A DNA stretch of 64,000 bases from Bog-159 sp035499555 (GCA_035499555.1 DATJYO010000065.1:109355-173354); one strand, 5' to 3'; shown: positions 49,105-59,019, counted from the first letter of the stretch. The notes: generated by a model not told the origin, from the sequence alone. Program-made: numbers and translations.

Positions 49105-50394
49105 ATGCGCCTATTGGCAACCTTGCTTGTCGTGCTGGCCCCCGCGTACGGCCAGACAACGAACCCCGAGCCGGAAGGATGGTGGGCCGGCGATGCCCAC
49201 GTGCATTGTGATTGCGGCGTGGCTGGTGGCGCTTCCTTTACGCCGGCGCAGTTGCGGGAGGCCATGCAGATCAATAACCTTTCTGTAATCTCCATGCTGG
49301 CGGATATGGGCAACGGCGAGGTACGCGATGCGACCGCTGACCTGCCGCGGGTGGACGGCGAGGATGATCCCTTATCCACGCCGGAACGCGTTCTGCACTG
49401 GGACGCCGAATGGCATTTCGACCCGCGCGGTGTGACCTTCGCACAGAAGGCCATCGGCGGCCACTTGATCGTTCTCGGTCTGGGCCATGCGGAGCGGCGG
49501 TTTGCGGAGTACACCTGGCCGATTCTGGATTGGGCGCTCAAACAGCATGCCGTGGTGGGTTTCGCCCATATGCAATACCTGCCGGACGGCATTCCGCAGG
49601 ATCTGAATTGCTGTGCGCCGCTGGAGTATCCCGTCGAGGTCGCGTTGGGAACGGCGTCCTTCCTGATGGAGGACGTGGACGGTTCCGACACGGCCATCGA
49701 GTCGTATTACCGGCTCTTGAATTGCGGCTTTCGCCCGGGGCTGGCCGCGTCCACCGATTTCCCCTGCAATTTCCGCAAGCCCATTGGCTCCCTCCTGACT
49801 TATGTGTACGTGCCCGGCGGCAAGTTGACCTATAGAGCATGGATCGAAGGAATCGGTCATGGCCGCACGGTCGTGTCGCGCCACGGCCACCGGGAGTTTT
49901 TGGAGGTGAGAGTGAACCATAGCGCTTTGCCCGGCGACGAGATCCGGTTGCCTCGGCCGGGGGCGGTTCCCGTTGATGTCCAGTGGCGGGCGACGGAGAA
50001 GCTGTCGGGCAGGCTGGAACTGGTTCGGAATGGCAAGGTGGTGGCGTCACGGCAGGTGTCCGCAGCGCCCGGCTCACCCGCGGATCTGCGCCACAAATTG
50101 GAATTCCGCCACAGCGGCTGGTTGTGCGCGCGGGTGATGGACGCGCAGGGTCACCGGGTTCATTCGGGGGCCGTCTTTGTGACGGTAGCCGGCGAGCCCA
50201 CGCGAGCGAGTGCGGCGGACGCGGAGTTCTTCATGCGCTGGATCGATAATCTGATCGCCAGGACTACGCCTCCGGCGGATTGGAGTGTGTACCTCGCCCA
50301 CGACCGCGACGGCGCGCATGCGCGTTACCAGGAGGCCAAAAGAACATATAAGACCATAGCCGCCGAAGCCCGGCAGCAGGAAAGAGCAAGATGA
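49105..50394 (+). CDS. Secreted PHP/CehA-type metallohydrolase
   Basis: 429 residues from the ATG at 49105, which begins a signal peptide (LLATLLVVLAPAYGQ); a longer in-frame start at 48922 gives no sense. WWAGDAHVHCDCGVAGG holds an HxH motif as in the PHP/CehA-McbA family. A central histidine-rich segment (FAHMQYLPDG) and FRPGLAASTDFPCNF follow. The last ~150 residues are beta-rich. It overlaps the GH30-like gene by four bases, so the two secreted enzymes are coupled, possibly for glycan or glycoconjugate use. Confidence 0.78.
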   Translation: MRLLATLLVVLAPAYGQTTNPEPEGWWAGDAHVHCDCGVAGGASFTPAQLREAMQINNLSVISMLADMGNGEVRDATADLPRVDGEDDPLSTPERVLHWDAEWHFDPRGVTFAQKAIGGHLIVLGLGHAERRFAEYTWPILDWALKQHAVVGFAHMQYLPDGIPQDLNCCAPLEYPVEVALGTASFLMEDVDGSDTAIESYYRLLNCGFRPGLAASTDFPCNFRKPIGSLLTYVYVPGGKLTYRAWIEGIGHGRTVVSRHGHREFLEVRVNHSALPGDEIRLPRPGAVPVDVQWRATEKLSGRLELVRNGKVVASRQVSAAPGSPADLRHKLEFRHSGWLCARVMDAQGHRVHSGAVFVTVAGEPTRASAADAEFFMRWIDNLIARTTPPADWSVYLAHDRDGAHARYQEAKRTYKTIAAEARQQERAR

Positions 50395-51791
50395 TGCGGG
50401 CCATTATCGGTTTGCTGGTGCTCTTATCCTCAGGTGTATGCGCGCCGGCCCAGACGCGCATCATAGTCCGCCTCGGGCAGCGCTTCCAGGTGATCGACGG
50501 ATTCGGTCTCAACTTCACGGCATCATATTTTCGCGACGACCAGAGGCACATGTTCGATATGTTCATCGACGACCTGGGAGTCACCATGTTCCGGGTGGTT
50601 CCCTACCTGGTCTACAGCGACTGGGAGGTGGTGAACGACAATGATGACCCCAACGTGATGAATTGGGAGTATTACAACGATCGATACTCCACGCCGGTCT
50701 TCGAAGCTTCCTGGAACGCCATTCGGTATCTGAATTCGCGGGGCATACGGCCGGTAATCGCCCTGATGGGTCCGGTACCCGCGTGGATGTTGGCCGGCCA
50801 ATCGACCCCTCCGCAGCATCATGTGTGCGATAGCTCCAGCCGTACCCCTCCGCTGGCGCCCGCGATGTACGGCGAGTTTGCGGAAGAGGTGGTGTCGATG
50901 GCCATGTATGCCCGTTTTGCGGCGCACTTGGATTTCGGCTATTTCAGCCCTTTTAACGAGACCGATTGTTACCCGGCGGAGGGGCCGCGCGTCGACCCTG
51001 CCGATGCGCCCAAAGTGCTCGGCGCGGTGGCGGCGCGCCTCCGCAAAGAAGGCATGGGGGACGTGCGCCTGGCAGTCGCGGATCAGGCGGTCATCACCAA
51101 CGATTACTTCACGCCGATTCTGCATGACACTACGCTGATGAAGCAGGTCGGCGCATTCGCCCTGCATACCTACGGCGAGGACTCAGTCGGCGCCCAAGTG
51201 GAGCGTGTCAAGGCCAGCCCGTATGCGCACCTGCCGGTCTGGCTCACCGAATACGGCGATTTGAACGATCAGGACAAGAGCGCTGAAAATGATTGGACCC
51301 ATTTCTCGCTTGCGGCGAACCGGCGGGCACTGACAGCGTTGAATCAGGGTGCGAGCGCGGTGTTCTACTTCGACGCATTCGACGATTACGAAGAGTGCGC
51401 CCGCCGTCTGACCTTCTACGGGCTGTACACCAGCGCCGCGCACGTCTATGCGCCGAAGAAACGATACTATGCGACGCGGCAGCTCTATCATTTCGTCCGT
51501 CCCGGGTTTCAGCGTATCGCGGCTGACGCGAACTCACCCGGACTGACAGTTGCCGCGTTTCGAGATCCGGCGAGCGGCTCGCTGATCCTGGTGGGGGTAA
51601 AAGAACGAGGTCCCAACCGGGTACAAATCACCGTTCCGGCAGCGGAAAAGGCTCCCCATCGATGGGATTATTATGCCACCACGCGCAGTTGGAACTGCTT
51701 GCGGCTGGATTCGGTGGCGGTAGAAAACGGCACGGCGGAGTTGGTTCTACCGGACGAGGCTGTTTTCACCCTGGTGGGCCGGAACGATTAA
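50391..51791 (+). CDS. Glycoside hydrolase of GH30-like clan A type
   Basis: 466 residues with a signal peptide (about 1-21). FQVIDGFGLNFTASYF opens the catalytic domain as in GH30. Candidate catalytic residues are E190 in SPFNETDCYP (acid/base) and E287 in LPVWLTEYGDL (nucleophile). A beta-rich side domain follows (about 390-466). Secreted enzyme on beta-linked glycans; specificity is not readable. Coupled to the PHP-type gene (ATGA overlap). Confidence 0.85.
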   Translation: MMRAIIGLLVLLSSGVCAPAQTRIIVRLGQRFQVIDGFGLNFTASYFRDDQRHMFDMFIDDLGVTMFRVVPYLVYSDWEVVNDNDDPNVMNWEYYNDRYSTPVFEASWNAIRYLNSRGIRPVIALMGPVPAWMLAGQSTPPQHHVCDSSSRTPPLAPAMYGEFAEEVVSMAMYARFAAHLDFGYFSPFNETDCYPAEGPRVDPADAPKVLGAVAARLRKEGMGDVRLAVADQAVITNDYFTPILHDTTLMKQVGAFALHTYGEDSVGAQVERVKASPYAHLPVWLTEYGDLNDQDKSAENDWTHFSLAANRRALTALNQGASAVFYFDAFDDYEECARRLTFYGLYTSAAHVYAPKKRYYATRQLYHFVRPGFQRIAADANSPGLTVAAFRDPASGSLILVGVKERGPNRVQITVPAAEKAPHRWDYYATTRSWNCLRLDSVAVENGTAELVLPDEAVFTLVGRND

Positions 51792-51875
51792 GGACGAGAA
51801 GATCGGGCTGGTTCTACGGGCTGCCTCCAGTGGATGCGCGAAGGAGGCTGCGCGCGAAAAGAATCCGGTTCCGGA

Positions 51876-54287
51876 TCAATCCGCCAGGGTCCAATTAGTA
51901 ATGGCGACGGTAGTGCCGTCGGCGTAAGTAATAGTTCCGGAGCCCGATTGATCGATCGCCCCGGTAGCAAGCGTGGCGCCCGTACTTACCTGCGTTATGG
52001 TCAGGGTCAAATTGCGGACGGTGTTGTCGGCCACCGAAATCGCGAAACTCTGATCGTGAGCCGAATCCGTGAGTGTCCAGGCCGTCGGCGTCGGTGGGAA
52101 AAGGACGAACTCGGCCGCGCCCCCGCTGCAAGTGGTGGATGCGAACGTCGAACCGCCCTGGAGGATGAGGGACGTCGGCGATGGGTTCGTCAATTTGAGC
52201 GAGCCGAGCGGACCGGTGACGGCGGAACCACCGCCGGTGAAGGTGACGGGCGAGGTGGGGTCGCCGCCGTTGTAGGAAAGCGTCAGCGGCGTCACGGCGC
52301 CAATGGCCATACCGAGCGCCGGGAAGTCCTGCGCGATTCCACCGGCACAAGAGCCGGAAAACTCGGTCAGTGCGCAATATACACCCAACTGCACCGGCGT
52401 GCGTGCGCCGGTAGCCGGCGTGAAGAGCCCCAAACCGTAAACATTTACGGTGTAAGTGTCCGTGGCGATCTGGGCTGTCTCGTTTATGACCATGGTCCCG
52501 ATAGTCGTTCCACTCAGGGAGTAATAGGTGGCGGTTTCGTTGATCACAAGCTGGCTACCGGACTCCGTCACAGTCAGGCCAGGCCCGGTGGCGACGTAAG
52601 GCCGTTGACAGTTGTTGTCGTAATAAACGGTCACGGAGGTATTTCCGCCGCCGGTCCGCAGGCTGCCGCCTCCATTGAGCGCCATGCAACTGGCCTGCCT
52701 TTCGGTAAATGCCAGCGCTATGCTGAACTGGCTTTGCAACACGGTGGAGGCCTGGCCGATGGCCAGCCCCGTCTGAGCCAGCTCGCGTTGGGCCACCGTG
52801 CTGACGGCGGGAGCCTCCAGACTTGCAGTCGGAATGGAAGTAAAAGACTGGCCAAAGCGAAGCCCCAGTACGGCCACATCTCCGGCGGAGACTTTAAATT
52901 GGGCCGAGCCGCGTTTTCCGAGCATTCCGGCCAGTCCCGGAAGAGTGCGCAACTCGGTGGCGATCTTGTTGTAGGGTGGCAGGGAAACCGAGGAAGTTCC
53001 GATCGTCTTGCCGTCCTGGTCCCAAACCGTCACGGCCACGTTGGCCGTGGTGGAGCTCGGATTCACGATGGCCACGGAGGTCGTAAAGCTCGTGTCGTCC
53101 CACGTCAGGGTGCTCGACACGGCTGCCGCGTCGGATAACGGCACGACCGCCTCCTGGTCCGGCTGTCCGGTCGCGCTGGCACGAAAGACGCCGTAGCCGA
53201 ACACTCCGCTGGGAAGTGTAAACGCCGCGTATCCCTGGACGAGGGCGCCGTCGTTGGGTGCTTCGATGATGGCCGTGCCGTTGGCGGCCAGATCTACCTG
53301 CGCCGTGGAACCTCCGACCGACGGCAGGACTAGAGGGTTCCCCGTGCCGTCGATAAAATTCACCGGAAACGAAACGGCTGCCCCGGTGTTGTTGGTGAAA
53401 TACAGCGCAGTGTACCAGCCGCCGCCAAATGCGATTTGCGGCAGGACGCTGGACCGTGAATTCGAATTGGAGGTATTCGCCGTGGTTGGAATGGAGGTAA
53501 ACGACTGGCCAAAACGCAGTCCCAACACAGCCACGTTCCCGGTAGTGACTTTGAATTGGGCGGAGCCCCGTTTTCCAAGCATTCCGGCCAGCCCCGGAAG
53601 GGTGCGCAGCTCGGTGGCGATCTTGTTGTATGGCGGCAGCGCAATGGAAGAGCTCCCGATCGTGTTGCCGTCCTCGTCCCAAACCGTCACGGCCACGTTG
53701 GCTGCCGTGGAGCTCGGATTCACAACCGCCACAGAAGTCGTGAAGGCGGTCTCGTCCCAGGTGAGCGTGTTCGAAACCGCCCAAGCGTCGGACAACGGCA
53801 CCACAGCCTCCTGATCCGGCTGTCCGGTGGCGCTGCCGCGGAAAACGCCGTAGCCGAACACTCCACTCGGCAGGGTAAACGCCGCGTATCCCTGAACCAG
53901 GTTGCCGGCATTAGGTGCTTCAATGATCGCCGTGCCGTAGGCTGACAGATTGACCTGGGCGCTGGTGCCCCCCACGGAGGGCACGGTCAACGGCTGTCCG
54001 TTGTCGTCGATAAACGTCACCGAAAACGAAATGGCCGATGCGGTCACGTTCGTGAAATAGAGGGCCGAGTACCAGCCGCCACCAAATGCGAACTGCGGAA
54101 GGACGCGGGTAATTGCGGGAAACTGGACGGCCGGCGTTTGTGCCGCGGCATCCGTGGCCGCGAATGCGCCTGAAGACGCAACGAGACCGAACAACAGGCA
54201 ACCGGAAAGCAAGGTCCGGAGGGGATTCAGTGCAGGAATGGCGCGCATGGCGTTTTCCGAGGCCATCAACCAGGAGACTCGCTTCAT
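51876..54287 (-). CDS. Large secreted protein with two near-identical internal repeats
   Basis: 803 residues. A signal peptide lies at about 14-43; translation may start at the ATG at 54248 (residue 14) rather than 54287. Two repeats, residues 62-268 and 281-487, begin VLPQFAFGGGWYSALYFTN and VLPQIAFGGGWYTALYFTN and share most residues, including AAFTLPSGVFGYGVFR and GLAGMLGKRGSAQFKV. The C-terminal third contains a beta-rich region with CQRPYVATGPGLTV and further domains of unknown type. Likely cell-surface or extracellular. No family is recognised. Confidence 0.8.
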   Translation of the reverse strand: MKRVSWLMASENAMRAIPALNPLRTLLSGCLLFGLVASSGAFAATDAAAQTPAVQFPAITRVLPQFAFGGGWYSALYFTNVTASAISFSVTFIDDNGQPLTVPSVGGTSAQVNLSAYGTAIIEAPNAGNLVQGYAAFTLPSGVFGYGVFRGSATGQPDQEAVVPLSDAWAVSNTLTWDETAFTTSVAVVNPSSTAANVAVTVWDEDGNTIGSSSIALPPYNKIATELRTLPGLAGMLGKRGSAQFKVTTGNVAVLGLRFGQSFTSIPTTANTSNSNSRSSVLPQIAFGGGWYTALYFTNNTGAAVSFPVNFIDGTGNPLVLPSVGGSTAQVDLAANGTAIIEAPNDGALVQGYAAFTLPSGVFGYGVFRASATGQPDQEAVVPLSDAAAVSSTLTWDDTSFTTSVAIVNPSSTTANVAVTVWDQDGKTIGTSSVSLPPYNKIATELRTLPGLAGMLGKRGSAQFKVSAGDVAVLGLRFGQSFTSIPTASLEAPAVSTVAQRELAQTGLAIGQASTVLQSQFSIALAFTERQASCMALNGGGSLRTGGGNTSVTVYYDNNCQRPYVATGPGLTVTESGSQLVINETATYYSLSGTTIGTMVINETAQIATDTYTVNVYGLGLFTPATGARTPVQLGVYCALTEFSGSCAGGIAQDFPALGMAIGAVTPLTLSYNGGDPTSPVTFTGGGSAVTGPLGSLKLTNPSPTSLILQGGSTFASTTCSGGAAEFVLFPPTPTAWTLTDSAHDQSFAISVADNTVRNLTLTITQVSTGATLATGAIDQSGSGTITYADGTTVAITNWTLAD
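52826..54104 (-). repeat. Internal tandem duplication, period 657 bp
   Basis: Two in-frame units of about 620 bases (about 54104-53484 and 53447-52827) encode the 207-residue repeats of the secreted protein. Long stretches match at DNA level, for example around TTGTTGTA(T/G)GG-GGCAG and the GCCGCCAAATGCGA segment. The period is 219 codons. Confidence 0.85.
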
Positions 54288-54655
54288 GATACCAACCAGC
54301 CGACGGTCACTTGAGAGATTCGCGTTTGCCGCTTCGGGCTGGAACGGCCAGCACCAATGGTGGTTGCGGCACTTCGGATTTTAACATCTGGAATCATGTT
54401 TCACGGTTGGCAGTGCTTCCAGTGGGATAACGGCCGGCGACCAGCAACGCCGTGGGTCGACCCTGCCACACCTTGCGACTCATTAACCGCCGGGGAATTC
54501 CTGCCGTGTGGGCGCTCGCCTGCTTGGCGCCTCACCGGGCCAAGGCGCGGGCTATTTTGCGAGCTTAAACGGTTGTTCCAGAAATGGCGTCCCCGCCAGG
54601 TCCGCCCCTCCGGGCCGATCGGCGCATTTGGCGCCGCGTTCAAAAAAAGCTCGCA
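54288..54655. other. Intergenic stretch, no gene recognised
   Basis: 368 bases between two minus-strand genes. Short open frames here have no protein sense. It should contain the promoter of the repeat protein, but no clear -10/-35 pair was seen. Confidence 0.5.
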
Positions 54656-56497
54656 TCATGGAACGGCCACGGGCATCACGACGGCGGGCGGGTTCTTCGC
54701 GGCCGCATGCCGCGGCAACCGGATGGTGAACGTCGAACCCATGCCTAACTGGCTGCTCACGGTGATGCCACCACCCATGAGCTGGCAGAACCGCTGGCTG
54801 ATGGCCAGCCCGAGACCGGTGCCGCCGTATTTGCGGGTGGTCGATGCATCCACCTGCGAAAACGGCTGGAACAGCTTGTGCATCTGGTCAGGAGCAATGC
54901 CGATGCCGGTATCGGAGACACGCCACTCGATCCACTCGGCGCCCTCGCTATCTACGGGGACGACATCCACGTTGATACAACCGTTCCGGGTAAACTTGCA
55001 GGCATTACTGAGGAGGTTGCCGAGGCTCTGACGGAACTTCATGGCATCCACCCGTATGGGCCGAAGGCCGGACGGGCAGTTCAGGGTAAGCTTGTTGCCG
55101 TTTTGGCGCGCCAGGGCCCCCATGGCGCCGGCTGTGTCCTCCAGCAGGGCGGCGGGCGCCACGTCCTCCCAAAACAACTCGATCTTGCCGGCTTCGATCT
55201 TGGAAAGATCCAACACTTCGTTGATCAAGCCCAACAGATGTTTGCCTGCCCTGGTGATGCGTGCCAGGTCCGCCGACGCCCCCGGATCGTTCTTCGCCTC
55301 GGCTTCCTCGTACAACAATTCGCTGTATCCAATGATCGCGTTAAGCGGCGTACGCAATTCATGGCTCATGTTGGCCAGGAATGCACTCTTGGCGCGGCTG
55401 GACTGCTCGGCGACCTGCTGGGCGGCCAGCGCTGCTTCCTGCGCGTGGCGGCGCCGCACGATCTCCCGCTGCGACTTTTCCAACCCTTCGAGCATGCGGT
55501 TGATAGCGCCCGCCAGTCCCGACAACTCGTCGTCTCCGGATAGATAGACGCGCGCGGAGAGGTCGCTGCTCTCGCCGACGCTGGTGACGCCGGCGCTCAG
55601 CCGCGTCAGGCGGGAGAGGATGGCCCTTTCCAAGAGAACCAGAGTGACCAACCCGAACACGAAACCGACCAGGATGAGGGACAGCAGCAGGTACAGGACA
55701 CTGCGCTCCCCGTGCCGGTAGATTTCGCGAGGCATATCCAGTTCCACGGCCACGACGGGCTGGCCGTAAATGTCACTGAGCGGGGCGTATCCGGCGACCA
55801 GGGACGGATTTAGAGCCCGGATCAGAATGGGATCCGCGCCGGGAGCGCCCGCCGCTGCCGCACCGGCTGGAACGTACGGGCGAAGCGTGACAGCGAGCAG
55901 CGTCTGCTCTCCCAGACGCCGCACCTCCGCGGCATCCAGGTAGCGGCCCATGATGAGAGAACCGATGATTGGACCATCTCCGGCGCTGGTCAGGACAGGC
56001 CGCGCGGCTACCAGCAGGGGGCCTTCCGGCAACATCAGAAGTCCGGCAGTTCCACCTGCGGCAAGCAGTCGGCTTCCCGCATAAAGGTGGCGGCGCAAGC
56101 TGGCGGGTACCGGGGTTTCCTTCTGCGCGGTCAGATTGAAGCCTTCCCCGAAGACGACTTCGCCGGTCGAACGGACGTAGATTTCGAGGTTGAGGCGACG
56201 GGCGGCTAGGTCGCTATAAGTGCCATAGCCGATCTCGGATTTAATAAAGTCAGGATAGGCGGTCTGGATGAAGCGGTAGGCCTTGTCCCACGTGGCCGCG
56301 TTGCGGCATTGCTGATTGAGGCCGGCGACGTCGCCGGCTACCGCCCGCAGTAGCCGTTCCACGTTGCGCCGGGCCTCACGCCGCTCCAGGTCGGCGAAGC
56401 TGTGGAGCAGGACCGCCCGCGAAGCCGCGAACAGAGCCACCAGAAGGCCCAGCAGCGTAGCGATGATAATAATGACAGTCTTCGTGCGCAACGGCAT
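54656..56497 (-). CDS. Membrane sensor histidine kinase with CHASE4-type sensory domain
   Basis: 613 residues. A membrane helix at about 8-28, a ~240-residue extracytoplasmic domain with the CHASE4 pattern (RAVAGDVAGLNQQCRNAATW, YRFIQTAYPDFIKSEIGYGT), a second helix (about 280-300), HAMP, then a kinase core with SAFLANMSHELRTPLNAIIG, SLGNLLSNACKFTRNG, VSDTGIGIAPDQM and GGTGLGLAISQRFCQLMGGG. No receiver domain, and no response regulator adjacent, so its partner is elsewhere. CHASE4 ligands are mostly unknown. Confidence 0.92.
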   Translation of the reverse strand: MPLRTKTVIIIIATLLGLLVALFAASRAVLLHSFADLERREARRNVERLLRAVAGDVAGLNQQCRNAATWDKAYRFIQTAYPDFIKSEIGYGTYSDLAARRLNLEIYVRSTGEVVFGEGFNLTAQKETPVPASLRRHLYAGSRLLAAGGTAGLLMLPEGPLLVAARPVLTSAGDGPIIGSLIMGRYLDAAEVRRLGEQTLLAVTLRPYVPAGAAAAGAPGADPILIRALNPSLVAGYAPLSDIYGQPVVAVELDMPREIYRHGERSVLYLLLSLILVGFVFGLVTLVLLERAILSRLTRLSAGVTSVGESSDLSARVYLSGDDELSGLAGAINRMLEGLEKSQREIVRRRHAQEAALAAQQVAEQSSRAKSAFLANMSHELRTPLNAIIGYSELLYEEAEAKNDPGASADLARITRAGKHLLGLINEVLDLSKIEAGKIELFWEDVAPAALLEDTAGAMGALARQNGNKLTLNCPSGLRPIRVDAMKFRQSLGNLLSNACKFTRNGCINVDVVPVDSEGAEWIEWRVSDTGIGIAPDQMHKLFQPFSQVDASTTRKYGGTGLGLAISQRFCQLMGGGITVSSQLGMGSTFTIRLPRHAAAKNPPAVVMPVAVP

Positions 56498-56921
56498 AAC
56501 ATGCCTCGCGCCAACGAACAGCTCCCAGGTAAGCGATGGCGCCTCTCCTGACCATCTGATAGCAGAGTGGCGCGCCGCGCGACAAGTCGGTGTTGGTTGC
56601 GATATCCATTGTTAACAAGGGCGCCGGAGGGGCTGCGGCCTTGCCTGAAGGGGGTTCGCGCAGGTGAGGTAGACCCGGGTTCTGGATCTGGAGAAACAAC
56701 CTTTGGTTCGCCGAGGTGAGATGAGCTGAACACGGAGGGCAGGTATACGTTGGAGACGCGCAATGGGTTTTACGGGCCGGAACGTACGGGGCATCCGTCT
56801 CGCCCGTGTCCCGCGGGCGGAACTAGCGCGCCGCCGCCGCGCTCGCGCACCTGCACCCGCAGGCGTTATAGGATGCAAGGCGCAATTCTCAGGAGCGATG
56901 AATAACTCGCATCGATTGCCG
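56498..56921. other. Intergenic stretch, no gene recognised
   Basis: 424 bases between the histidine kinase and a hypothetical gene, both minus strand. Several short frames in both directions lack protein sense and none has a good ribosome site. The kinase promoter probably lies here. Confidence 0.5.
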
Positions 56922-57635
56922 TCAGTGCGTCGTGGATGGTCCTGGCGAACCATCGGACCAAGTGTGGACCAAAATCATGAAGACCGTCACCCGCTCTTCA
57001 GGATCGTTCGCAGCAATTACTGGAGAGCTGGGCAGATTGGCGCCCCAGCTTTTCTCAACATCACCCGCGACGAAAAACATGAGGTGGGGATGCCAGTTCC
57101 TGCCTGCATCGCTCAGGTACTGCTCCTTCGCCATCATGTAGCACATCGCTCCCGGAGCCAGCGAAGGTAGCCCCTTCTTTTCTAATGCGGACGTGGTGGC
57201 AGCCAGGATTTGCGCTTTCGATTTTCCCGCCAACACAAGTTCAGTCTTCTTCAGAAAAATGGGCAGAAACGTCTTGGCGGCGGCTGGATTGAAGCAATGC
57301 GGGGCGCGGACCTTAAAGTTCCAGAATTCCGGGTCATCGGTCGGCTTCCCCCAAGATCGCTCGACGATGCACACGAAGCCATTCGAGCCTTGCACGGCGG
57401 TTGCGTAACCATTCCGTCGCAGCACCATCACTTCGGCTGCACCGGAAATCGATACCGGCGCAGCACTGCGCGCGAGCGCGATCTCAGCTTTCTCGTCGGG
57501 AATCAAATAGCGATCGAGAGGAGCCATGACCGGATAGGACGCGTTCGCGGTTTGCGCTCGTGCACGGCCCGGCCAGAGGAAAAGAATCGGAATAACGCAT
57601 GCTAACGCTGTAATCCTTATATGAGCCTTCTTCAT
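56922..57635 (-). CDS. Secreted protein of unknown function
   Basis: 237 residues with a strong AGGAGAATGAC ribosome site before the ATG and a signal peptide (about 1-27, ending ARAQ). Mature part: MVLRRNGYATAVQGSNGFVC, GKPTDDPEFWNFKVRAPHCF, MCYMMAKEQYLSDAGRNWHP and AGDVEKSWGANLPSSP. I do not recognise the family, although hypothetical proteins with this look are common in Acidobacteria. Likely periplasmic. A 154-base gap separates it from the S74-type gene. Confidence 0.75.
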   Translation of the reverse strand: MKKAHIRITALACVIPILFLWPGRARAQTANASYPVMAPLDRYLIPDEKAEIALARSAAPVSISGAAEVMVLRRNGYATAVQGSNGFVCIVERSWGKPTDDPEFWNFKVRAPHCFNPAAAKTFLPIFLKKTELVLAGKSKAQILAATTSALEKKGLPSLAPGAMCYMMAKEQYLSDAGRNWHPHLMFFVAGDVEKSWGANLPSSPVIAANDPEERVTVFMILVHTWSDGSPGPSTTH

Positions 57636-57789
57636 GTCATTCTCCTATGACGAGCTGGTGTCAGGTTTCGAGCCGCTACCGAGAGCCGCCTGCCGCGCGT
57701 CTCCGCCGCGGCGTGCGAGCCGGCGCGAGGCCCATCGCCTCGCGCCCCTGCTCCGCATGTGTGCGATTCTTGGAACACGCGAGAATCGC

Positions 57790-59019
57790 TCAGCGGCTTG
57801 CCGTGGTCGTTGCTGCTGTGCCGAGTGCCGCTTCCAATCTGGCCAGACGCTCTTCAAGGGAGCGGATCTGCTCTTGCTGAGCTTTGATCGTGGCGTGCTC
57901 CTTCTGGAGTTCGTTCAGGAGCATGGGGTCCAGCAGTTGGTACTTCACTGTCTCCACCTGCCCATCCGCGGTGCGCGTCACCAGATCCGGGTAGACCGCA
58001 GCGACTTCTTCGGCGATCAGGCCGTACTGGAGCGGTTTGCTTCCATCTGCGTAGGCTTTCTTGTATCGGAAAGTGACGGGCCGCAGGCGCATCAACCCGT
58101 CGCTGGCGTCCCCCATGTCCTGAATGATTTCCTTGTAACGCCGGGAAGAAGAGATCGTACCGAGTTGGCCGTTGGAGTCGATCACGACCGGCACAGCATC
58201 GGCGTTCCCTGTTTGGACGCCGCGAATCCCTCCGGCGAAGAACGAGCTCTGGTTCGCTGGATCCCCGAGGGTCGTATTTCCTCCAATGCGAATGGTCCCG
58301 GTGTCGCTCGAGGACCCTACCGTCCCGATATGAATGTTGTTGCTGGAGAGTACATTAATCCCGGCATTCGCGCCGACAGCAATGTTGTTGCTGCCGGTCA
58401 AATTCTGATTGAGCGCGTGATAGCCGTAAGCCGTGTTGTCGTTGCCGCTGGTGTTGGCAGAAAGCGCGAGTCCCCCGCTGGCCGTATTGGCCGTTCCCGT
58501 GTTTGCCCCCAACGCGGACCAGCCGATGGCAGTGTTGCAGCAGCCGACGCTGTTCGATGAGAGGGCTGCGTTTCCGACCGCCGTATTATGGAAGCCACCG
58601 GTACCTAAGGCGAGAGCGCCTGCACCGATTGCGGTCATGCCGGTGCCCGCGGTGTTCGAAGGTAAAGCGCCGAGACCTAGGGCCGTATTTCCGTTGGCCA
58701 TGCCACCGGGCACCTGGAGCAGGATGGTCCCTCCCGACAGAAGCTCGCCACTCAAATTAAGATTCCCATCCACCTGCGCTTCCCCATTAACTTCCAGCTT
58801 TGCTGCTGGAGTCGTCGTGCCGATACCAACATTGCCGCCAGTCGCATAGATGACTGAATTCCCCAAGGTCGTGCTGTTGGTCCAAATGGGAAGATACTTA
58901 GCGTGGCCCGTGCCCGAAAGGTCCGGCGTGGCTTGACTCATTTGCGGCTCTTGGGCCAAACCAGGCACGACGACGCTCGCGATCGCGGCCACTACCCGCA
59001 TTACGAAATACCGTTTCAT
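57790..59019 (-). CDS. Beta-roll repeat protein with C-terminal S74-type intramolecular chaperone
   Basis: 409 residues, with a GGAGGAGG ribosome site 5 bases before the ATG and a signal peptide (about 1-22). The middle has repeats of 14-16 residues of the form NTAxGxxAL (NTALGLGALPSN, NTAVGNAALSSN, NTAIGWSALGAN), typical of trimeric autotransporter-like beta-rolls. The C-terminal ~110 residues match peptidase S74/intramolecular chaperone domains: SSRRYKEIIQDMGDASDGLM, PLQYGLIAEEVAAVYPDLV, ending in a coiled coil (EQIRSLEERLARLEAAL). These domains trimerise and self-cleave phage tail spikes and similar fibres. The serine and lysine in SSRRYKEI could be the catalytic dyad; cleavage is unproven. 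Not in a phage context. Confidence 0.85.
   Translation of the reverse strand: MKRYFVMRVVAAIASVVVPGLAQEPQMSQATPDLSGTGHAKYLPIWTNSTTLGNSVIYATGGNVGIGTTTPAAKLEVNGEAQVDGNLNLSGELLSGGTILLQVPGGMANGNTALGLGALPSNTAGTGMTAIGAGALALGTGGFHNTAVGNAALSSNSVGCCNTAIGWSALGANTGTANTASGGLALSANTSGNDNTAYGYHALNQNLTGSNNIAVGANAGINVLSSNNIHIGTVGSSSDTGTIRIGGNTTLGDPANQSSFFAGGIRGVQTGNADAVPVVIDSNGQLGTISSSRRYKEIIQDMGDASDGLMRLRPVTFRYKKAYADGSKPLQYGLIAEEVAAVYPDLVTRTADGQVETVKYQLLDPMLLNELQKEHATIKAQQEQIRSLEERLARLEAALGTAATTTASR

Noticed and set aside
51834..53138. Plus-strand open frame of 434 codons
   Set aside because: Antisense of the repeat protein; no domain sense.
57790..59019. Prophage tail-fibre remnant
   Set aside because: Signal peptide present and no phage genes around; the domain alone is not evidence of a prophage.
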